From: Methanobacterium formicicum
GTDB lineage: Archaea > Methanobacteriota > Methanobacteria > Methanobacteriales > Methanobacteriaceae
Reading direction: 5' to 3'
NCBI RefSeq assembly: GCF_029848115.1
Contig: NZ_JARVXG010000006.1
Location: forward strand, 1 to 8,153
DNA: 8,153 nucleotides
The notes under the pieces: generated by a model
The model's database searches: none
What the model was told of the DNA's origin: nothing
The model's input: only the letters and a program-made list of their open reading frames with translations
Shown here: one piece after another, positions 1 through 4,315 of the stretch
Layout: each line of letters opens with the position of its first letter
Numbering within the stretch: the first letter of the stretch is position 1
Made by a program: the position numbers and the translations under genes

Positions 1-20
1 TTAGTGACTATAGTCACTAA
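1..20. promoter_or_regulatory. Perfect 20-bp palindrome, candidate operator
   Basis: TTAGTGACTATAGTCACTAA is identical to its own reverse complement. It lies just upstream of a TATA-like element (25-38) and about 70 bases before the start of the beta-helix gene at 93, where an archaeal activator or repressor site would sit. The GTGA-N6-TCAC core recurs three times near the right end of the window, once as a second perfect 20-bp palindrome (8134-8153). The palindrome is seen directly; the operator role is inferred. Confidence 0.6.
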
Positions 21-24
21 AATC

Positions 25-38
25 TTTTTAAATTATAA
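25..38 (+). promoter_or_regulatory. TATA-like promoter element for the beta-helix gene
   Basis: The A/T-only stretch TTTTTAAATTATAA resembles an archaeal TATA box. A start of transcription about 25 bases downstream would leave a 5' leader of roughly 30 bases before the ATG at 93, containing a weak AGGCG ribosome-binding site at 83-87. The palindrome at 1-20 abuts its upstream side. Confidence 0.4.
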
Positions 39-92
39 CCGATTGTGAAGCCACGGTATGGTATAGAGAAGTAATTTGATGTAGGCGAAAAG

Positions 93-842
93 ATGAAACA
101 ATACCAAAACCTGCAAATGAAACTCACTTTCATTGTATTCACCGTTCTGGTTGCAGTGGTACTGAGTGGAGCAGCTTCAGCTGCTCTGGTTTTACCAGAA
201 CAAAGTTACACCAGTGCATACGTGGTGGAAACTGGGTATTCTTTCACTGGACCTAATTCTATACAGGATGCAGTAGATAACTACGAAACCAACGATGGAT
301 ACCAAGTACTACTTGAACCCGGAAACCATGATGAACAGATAGTCGTCAACAAAAACCTCAACTTAACTGGCATGGGGGCCAATCCAGAAGACACTGTAAT
401 TCAAGCTACCAGTGATGGTGCAACAGTAACCATTGCACCAGGAGTAGTGGCGGCCCTTGAAAACCTTTCCATCTGGAATTATGGCAGTGGACAGACCATA
501 GAAAACAATGGACAGCTAACCCTTATCAACTGCTTCGTCAACGGTAACTTCGTGGCTAATGAAGTTATGGGAGCTGCTGCCGGGGGAACTACTGAAGTCA
601 CTGGAACCCCTGGAGAAACTACCCTAGCCACAACTGAAACCATGCTCGTAACCAGTGCAGATGGAACTACCGATACTACTGGAAGCAATGTTGTGGGTGA
701 AACCACCTTAACTGGCACTGAAAACACGATTTCTACCAGCACCGAAGAAACAACATCCTCCGATGACCCTGGAATACCATTAGCTTCACTTGCTTCTGGG
801 ATGTTAATGGTCATGGGCGGAACTGTAATTTCAAAAAAATAA
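93..842 (+). CDS. Short secreted beta-helix adhesin-like protein with C-terminal anchor
   Basis: A 249-residue protein of the archaeal adhesin-like type. Residues 1-30 form a signal peptide: a hydrophobic core after the Lys at residue 10, ending in AASA with likely cleavage after Ala30. Residues about 51-154 look like a few coils of a right-handed parallel beta-helix of the NosD/pectate-lyase-like kind (SIQDAVDNY, QVLLEPGNHDEQIVV, LNLTGMG, TVIQA, LENLSIWN). Residues about 160-222 are a Thr/Ser/Glu/Gly-rich stalk that could be glycosylated. Residues about 228-246 are a hydrophobic segment ending in Lys-Lys, which should anchor the protein in the membrane with the beta-helix outside. It is short for this family, which often exceeds 1000 residues, so it may be a minimal or deleted version. 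The ATG at 93 follows a weak AGGCG site; Met9 (117) would also give a functional signal peptide. The binding partner is unknown. Confidence 0.8.
   Translation: MKQYQNLQMKLTFIVFTVLVAVVLSGAASAALVLPEQSYTSAYVVETGYSFTGPNSIQDAVDNYETNDGYQVLLEPGNHDEQIVVNKNLNLTGMGANPEDTVIQATSDGATVTIAPGVVAALENLSIWNYGSGQTIENNGQLTLINCFVNGNFVANEVMGAAAGGTTEVTGTPGETTLATTETMLVTSADGTTDTTGSNVVGETTLTGTENTISTSTEETTSSDDPGIPLASLASGMLMVMGGTVISKK
833..839 (-). terminator. Oligo-T tract ending the minus-strand lasso operon
   Basis: Seven A on the plus strand read as seven T on the minus strand, about 31 bases beyond the cyclase stop codon at 871-873. With the T8 tract at 845-852 it could separate the two convergent transcription units. 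It overlaps the last codons of the opposite gene. Confidence 0.3.
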
Positions 843-844
843 TC

Positions 845-852
845 TTTTTTTT
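845..852 (+). terminator. Oligo-T terminator after the beta-helix gene
   Basis: A run of eight T begins a few bases after the TAA stop at 840-842. Archaeal transcription commonly ends at such T-tracts without a hairpin. Confidence 0.5.
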
Positions 853-870
853 ATCATTTGGAGTTATCGA

Positions 871-1683
871 CTAATACTCATCGTCTAATTTAATGTATTG
901 TAACCATAATGAGAGTTGGGTAACTAACCAGATGTATAACAAGTTATTATTGTAAATTCCTTGATTAAATTTTTTTTGGATGGTCTGGATTTTTTCTAAA
1001 TTGACGTAATTTGCTATTATTTCACTTTTTTCATTAATTATCCTCTCGATTTCCTTTTTTTCATTTATTAAAAAATTATTCTGATATATATTATTAGCTT
1101 CGGCTTTAAAAGGACGCCATTGGATTTCTTGTGGTAAAATTCCATCCATTGCAATTCTCAGTATATATCGGCTCCACCCAAATTTAACTTTCATATCAGT
1201 TGGTAATGAATAACAGAATTCTATGAGTCTTTTATCTAAAAAAGGGTATCTCGGCTCTATATTATGCTTAGCGAATATATTATCCATTTCTTCCAATTCG
1301 TATAGATCTGAAAAGCGGTTAATAATGAAATGATGATATTTTTTATAACTGTTAGCTTCTGAAACTGGTTCCCAAAATAATCTATTTAATATCTGTTCTG
1401 CATCTATTTTCTTGGCAAATTCTTTTTCCAAAATTGTAGTACCGGGTCTCCGTTCTTTATTAGAAGTCCCTAAATTTTTTATTTTGTCTGGTATCAATGA
1501 AAAGATTATATCTAAGATTATTTGAAATGAATTACTTTTTGTGATTTTTGAATAATTTCTTATTTCGTTCATCAATTTTATCCATTTAAAATTAACAGCT
1601 AATTCTCTAAAATAAAAAGTACCATAAGAGATAACTGCATCCCCCCCCGGTTCCACGTAACTGAATCCTAACTTCATTCTCAT
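871..1683 (-). CDS. Asparagine-synthase-like lasso cyclase, 3' part (after frameshift)
   Basis: This frame carries the C-terminal half of the synthetase domain whose N-terminal half is at 1607-2755. True homology starts about 1648, at DAVISYG, directly after the G8 tract; the first residues of the open frame (MRMKLGFSYVEPGG) are out of phase with the family and not real. Family features include IEPRYPFLDKRLIEFCYSLP, matching the E-x-R-x-P-F-L-D-x-R-L block of AsnB-type enzymes. The later LRIAMDGILPQEIQWRPFKAE matches the LR-x-A-x-x-G-x-LP-x-x-I-x-x-R-x-x-K block. Removing one G joins both parts into about 627 residues, the usual length for this family. The frame then stays open to the TAG stop at 871-873, which argues that the break is recent or artefactual. 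A separately translated protein from the ATG at 1683 is unlikely to be active, because it lacks the PP-loop. Confidence 0.85.
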   Translation of the reverse strand: MRMKLGFSYVEPGGDAVISYGTFYFRELAVNFKWIKLMNEIRNYSKITKSNSFQIILDIIFSLIPDKIKNLGTSNKERRPGTTILEKEFAKKIDAEQILNRLFWEPVSEANSYKKYHHFIINRFSDLYELEEMDNIFAKHNIEPRYPFLDKRLIEFCYSLPTDMKVKFGWSRYILRIAMDGILPQEIQWRPFKAEANNIYQNNFLINEKKEIERIINEKSEIIANYVNLEKIQTIQKKFNQGIYNNNLLYIWLVTQLSLWLQYIKLDDEY

Positions 1684-2755
1684 GTATTTTTTTACATAAA
1701 TTCCACATATTAACGAGGAAGGGTGAATAAAATGGTTGGTCTTGATAATCTAAAATAGTTTTAAAATCTTTTAATAAGCCTATTGTGTCATTAGGGATAA
1801 AATTTGGGACTATGTTATCCATATTGGTGACTTTTTTAATATAATTATATTCGGAATTGTTCTTAGATTTACTAGAGACAAAAGAGAAAGTATTTATTTT
1901 TTTCAATTTAATAGCTTGTTTAGTTATTAAATGTTTAACCATACATACTATTGAAGATGAATCCAGACCTCCACTTAAATCAAATCCTATTGAAAATTCA
2001 CTTCTCAAACGACAATTAATAGATTCTTCGAATATTTTGAGGAAAGTGGCTATATATTCATCCTCAGAATTTAATGATATTTCGAGATCAGGATCTAATT
2101 CCCAGTACTTTCTGAATTTATTCTGGTCTTTAGTTATGATCACAGAATGAGCGGGAGTTAAAGAATAAATATTTTTGTAAAAAGTAGATTTATTATCCTC
2201 AATTTCCATTAGGAATAAACCAATTTTTTCTTCATTTAATTTTAGTTTTATTTGAGGAATGTCAAAAAATGCTTTGAGTTCCGATGCGCATACGAATAAA
2301 TTATCAGATAAATAATAATAGAATGGTTTTACTCCCATATGATCTCTAGCACAAAAAAGCGTTTCATCATTAGGATCCCAAATAACAAATGCAAAATCAC
2401 CTAAAAGATATTCTGGACATTTTTCCTTCCATTTTTCATAAGCTCGCAATATGAAATAAGTGTCAGGTATATTATCATGGTCCTCTACACCTAATAATTT
2501 AGATAATTCGTTTCGGTTATCAATTCGAGCATCTGCGGTTATAACCAAACCTGTATCTTCTTCGAAAAAGGGGAGTTTTTCATTTACAGATTCGGGAGTT
2601 GTCCATAACATTTGATGACCTAATCCCATAGGCCCTTCACACCACACACCTGAATCATCCGGACCACGATGGGATAATTTAGTAGTCATTTGGTCAATAA
2701 TTTCAGGTTCGATATTTTTCCCCGTTCGGTAAAAAATAGCAGTAATTGCACTCAT
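1607..2755 (-). CDS. Asparagine-synthase-like lasso peptide cyclase (C protein), 5' part
   Basis: The N-terminal 382 codons of an asparagine synthetase homologue, predicted to adenylate the acidic side chain of the precursor core and close the macrolactam ring. Residues 1 to about 160 are a class II glutaminase-like domain (SHRGPDDSGVW 28-38, ARDHMGVKPFYY 136-147, ASELKAF 157-163). Residue 2 is Ser instead of the catalytic Cys, so glutamine hydrolysis should be lost, as is usual for lasso cyclases. The ATP pyrophosphatase PP-loop SGGLDSSS is at 261-268. At residues 368-371 (GTGG) the frame breaks: eight G shift it into a short tail ending at 1607, while seven G would give GTGGDAVISYG and continue into the 871-1683 frame. 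The start follows the kinase stop by four bases, with GGTGA (2764-2760) as ribosome-binding site overlapping that stop, indicating translational coupling. An ordinary AsnB is less likely, given Ser2 and the B1 and precursor neighbours. Confidence 0.88.
   Translation of the reverse strand: MSAITAIFYRTGKNIEPEIIDQMTTKLSHRGPDDSGVWCEGPMGLGHQMLWTTPESVNEKLPFFEEDTGLVITADARIDNRNELSKLLGVEDHDNIPDTYFILRAYEKWKEKCPEYLLGDFAFVIWDPNDETLFCARDHMGVKPFYYYLSDNLFVCASELKAFFDIPQIKLKLNEEKIGLFLMEIEDNKSTFYKNIYSLTPAHSVIITKDQNKFRKYWELDPDLEISLNSEDEYIATFLKIFEESINCRLRSEFSIGFDLSGGLDSSSIVCMVKHLITKQAIKLKKINTFSFVSSKSKNNSEYNYIKKVTNMDNIVPNFIPNDTIGLLKDFKTILDYQDQPFYSPFLVNMWNLCKKIHENEVRIQLRGTGGGCSYLLWYFLF
1641..1648 (-). other. G8 homopolymer at the cyclase frameshift
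   Basis: The plus strand shows eight consecutive C, read as eight G in the cyclase coding strand. The codons GGA ACC GGG GGG GGA TGC lose the family motif. With seven G they become GGA ACC GGG GGG GAT GCA (G-T-G-G-D-A), restoring the S/R-G-x-G-G-D motif and the downstream frame. The tract stands out in an otherwise AT-rich gene. It may be a slippage site, a mutation or a read error. Confidence 0.85.
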
Positions 2756-2759
2756 TTAT

Positions 2760-3656
2760 TCACCAATATTCAGTATCTCTTGTAACGTCATTTACAATAG
2801 TTTGGGACACATCTTTGAGGCAAGTTAAATCATGGGGGAGGGTTAATAGTTTCACTGGGATATTATCCACAATAAAAGAATTGTCCTGGAGATTATTTAC
2901 TCTTTTCGTGGGAGGCAGCGATTTTATAGTATAAGAATATGCCAATAGATTTTTCAATGCTTTTTGCGGTTTAAGTGTTTTTATAGATAGGTCTTTTCCT
3001 GATTCCAATATGTAAATTCCTCTAAATGGGATTTCGGTTGGTAAAAATCCTCTTTCGGTTTTAACGTAATTACTCTTCAACTGATTTTTAAAGACTATTA
3101 CTTCTTTTGGATCTATGCCCTTTGAATCAATAACTTCTTTTGAAAGTTTCAGCCGGGGAAATCCTGGTTTCACTTTTATATTGTCTTGGTTGATAATAAC
3201 TGGAAGATAATCATCACAAATTACAGGATTACCCATTTCATATAGGCTCATAGCTAGTGTAGACTTTCCAAAGCCACTATTTCCGAGAAATGCAACTGCT
3301 TTGCCTTTAATGTTGGAAGCACTGGCATGAAAAATATGATAACCCCTTTGTTGTAGTAACACTCCCATAACTGTTCCCATTATAAACATCTGAATAAACT
3401 CTTTATCTGCAAAGGGCTCTATTTCAATAGTTATTTTGGATCCATTTTCAATTTTAAAAATTCCCACATCATCCCAGAATAAATAAAGCGAGTCTTCAAA
3501 TGATTTAAAATTTTTCCCAGTAACAAGGGCTGTTTGAGGTAAATCTACTTTGCCCTTTACCAATTTAATATCAGCATAATTCGGATTATAATTTTCTGGA
3601 ATTCCTTGAAGCTTTATTTCCGAATGAATATTAAGGCCATATGCATTGTAAATCAT
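2760..3656 (-). CDS. HPr-kinase-like protein of the lasso cluster
   Basis: A 298-residue P-loop protein of the HprK C-terminal-domain type. Residues about 105-112 (GYHIFHAS) are followed by GKAVAFLGNSGFGKST, with Walker A GNSGFGKST at 125-133, and by CDDYLPV with the paired acidic residues at 148-149. This order of His-Ala-Ser, P-loop and Asp-Asp is typical of HPr kinase-related proteins. In paeninodin-type lasso clusters such a kinase phosphorylates a serine of the peptide. Methanogens generally lack the PTS phosphocarrier HPr, so the precursor or mature lasso peptide is the more likely substrate here (inference). The core peptide has one Ser (position 16) and one Thr (position 2), but not the C-terminal Ser modified in paeninodin. 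The gene starts 20 bases after the B1 stop and ends four bases before the cyclase start, so all three are probably one transcript. No strong Shine-Dalgarno precedes the ATG at 3656. Confidence 0.82.
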   Translation of the reverse strand: MIYNAYGLNIHSEIKLQGIPENYNPNYADIKLVKGKVDLPQTALVTGKNFKSFEDSLYLFWDDVGIFKIENGSKITIEIEPFADKEFIQMFIMGTVMGVLLQQRGYHIFHASASNIKGKAVAFLGNSGFGKSTLAMSLYEMGNPVICDDYLPVIINQDNIKVKPGFPRLKLSKEVIDSKGIDPKEVIVFKNQLKSNYVKTERGFLPTEIPFRGIYILESGKDLSIKTLKPQKALKNLLAYSYTIKSLPPTKRVNNLQDNSFIVDNIPVKLLTLPHDLTCLKDVSQTIVNDVTRDTEYW

Positions 3657-3676
3657 TTAAATCAAACTAAAAGGTT

Positions 3677-3955
3677 TCATAAAATAGTTATTAATCCTTT
3701 TTCTAATAAATTCTCAACTAATTCAATTAGGTCAGCATAACAAGTTTCTTCATCGATTGAATATTCTTCTAAAATTTTATCACTAATTTTTCCAATGCTT
3801 TCTTTATTTTGAATATGTTTCCAAATCGTAGTTCCCACTGGATTGAGACCGTAATATACTCCATCTTTCATGTTTAAAATAGCAGTTTCTTCACCCAAAT
3901 CACAAGAAACTACCTCTTTATTTATCTTAAATTTTGATTTTCTATTTAGATTCAT
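3677..3955 (-). CDS. PqqD-like leader-binding protein (lasso B1 / RRE)
   Basis: A 92-residue protein of the PqqD family, the RiPP recognition element that binds precursor leader peptides. Diagnostic features are a beta-rich N-terminal half (ETAILNMKDGVYYGLNPVG), the N-P-V-G-T-T-I-W segment matching the usual LN-x-x-x-x-x-IW helix start, and an acidic helical C-terminal half ending in LLEKGLI. The length suits a stand-alone B1. I chose the ATG at 3955 because GAGGG (3967-3963) is seven bases upstream. The in-frame TTG at 3961 would add two residues but sits only one base from that site. It is first in the minus-strand operon B1-kinase-cyclase and divergent from the precursor gene 123 bases away. 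Its likely ligand is the YKKPKL region of the precursor leader. The fused partner of this domain in many clusters, the B2 transglutaminase-like protease, is absent from this protein and from the window. Confidence 0.88.
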   Translation of the reverse strand: MNLNRKSKFKINKEVVSCDLGEETAILNMKDGVYYGLNPVGTTIWKHIQNKESIGKISDKILEEYSIDEETCYADLIELVENLLEKGLITIL

Positions 3956-3962
3956 AATCAAT

Positions 3963-3967
3963 CCCTC
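3963..3967 (-). promoter_or_regulatory. Ribosome-binding site deciding the B1 start
   Basis: GAGGG on the minus strand, seven bases from the ATG at 3955 and only one from the alternative TTG at 3961. The spacing favours the ATG. Confidence 0.55.
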
Positions 3968-3984
3968 AAATAAAGCACATCTGG

Positions 3985-4012
3985 ATATTAATATTTGTAA
4001 CCAATATTGTTA
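3985..4012. promoter_or_regulatory. AT-rich palindromes between divergent B1 operon and precursor gene
   Basis: The spacer contains the perfect palindrome ATATTAATAT (3985-3994), which can serve as a TATA-like element for the minus-strand operon. Next to it is CAATATTG (4002-4009) within TAACCAATATTGTTA (3998-4012), a near-symmetric candidate operator. With a start about 25 bases beyond the TATA-like element, the B1 transcript would have a very short leader. This is an inference from composition and position only. Confidence 0.3.
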
Positions 4013-4046
4013 AACAAAGTAAATATGCTCCTTGGGTAGAGTAAAT

Positions 4047-4053
4047 TTTATAT
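4047..4053 (+). promoter_or_regulatory. TATA box of the lasso precursor gene
   Basis: TTTATAT, preceded by A-rich GTAAA where a B-recognition element would lie. Its centre is about 26-29 bases upstream of the TTG/ATG at 4076-4079, so transcription would begin at or next to the start codon. No Shine-Dalgarno lies at a useful distance. Together these suggest a leaderless mRNA, common in archaea. Confidence 0.5.
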
Positions 4054-4078
4054 GGGGTAAACATAATTATTATAATTG

Positions 4079-4210
4079 ATGATACAAAAAGGCATTTACA
4101 AAAAACCCAAACTGATTACCCATGGCAATGTGGATGACATTACTCTTGGAACAGCTCCAGGTGGACTCGAAGAACCCGGGGGTAAACAACCTTCAGGTGG
4201 TCCAGTTTAA
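4079..4210 (+). CDS. Lasso peptide precursor (A peptide), 43 aa
   Basis: A small gene encoding a leader of about 23 residues and a 20-residue core. The leader holds Y7, P10, L12, G16 and T22, the YxxPxLxxxGxxxxxT pattern that lasso leaders present to B1. Thr22 sits at the penultimate leader position, where the canonical threonine is found, so the core should begin at Gly24: GTAPGGLEEPGGKQPSGGPV. In core numbering Gly1 is followed by Glu8 and Glu9, either of which gives a macrolactam ring of the normal 8- or 9-residue size. The tail is rich in Gly and Pro and has no aromatic residue; Lys13 and Gln14 are the largest candidates for a steric plug. Ser16 is the only serine for the neighbouring kinase. 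An in-frame TAA at 4073-4075 limits the start to TTG 4076 or ATG 4079; ATG is preferred. The gene is divergent from B1-kinase-cyclase. Lasso identity is strong from leader, core and neighbours together; the final structure is inferred. Confidence 0.88.
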   Translation: MIQKGIYKKPKLITHGNVDDITLGTAPGGLEEPGGKQPSGGPV

Positions 4211-4219
4211 GATTTTTCA

Positions 4220-4227
4220 TTTTTTTT
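4220..4227 (+). terminator. Oligo-T terminator of the precursor gene
   Basis: Eight T in a row, nine bases after the precursor stop codon and preceded by a five-T run at 4213-4217. This is the usual archaeal T-tract terminator, without a clear hairpin. Confidence 0.5.
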
Positions 4228-4294
4228 AATTTTATATATTCAGTTCATTCTCCAATATATCTATAACTAATTATTGAAATATCTCATTAAAATG

Positions 4295-4301
4295 AAAAAA
4301 A
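4295..4301 (-). terminator. Oligo-T terminator of the large adhesin
   Basis: Seven A on the plus strand read as seven T on the minus strand, 14 bases past the end of the adhesin gene at 4316. The rest of the spacer 4228-4294 is AT-rich with no gene visible. Confidence 0.45.
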
Positions 4302-4315
4302 GTAATTAAGTTATT

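Noticed and set aside
479..814. Long open frame on the minus strand opposite the beta-helix gene
   Set aside because: Antisense shadow of the Thr-rich coding region; its Val/Ser-rich composition mirrors the real codons and it has no ribosome-binding site or family match.
1601..1660. Programmed +1 ribosomal frameshifting in the cyclase as the preferred explanation
   Set aside because: No shift-prone codon arrangement with a stop in the A-site or stimulatory structure is evident next to the tract; a homopolymer length error or slippage is simpler. Kept only as an alternative in the frameshift finding.
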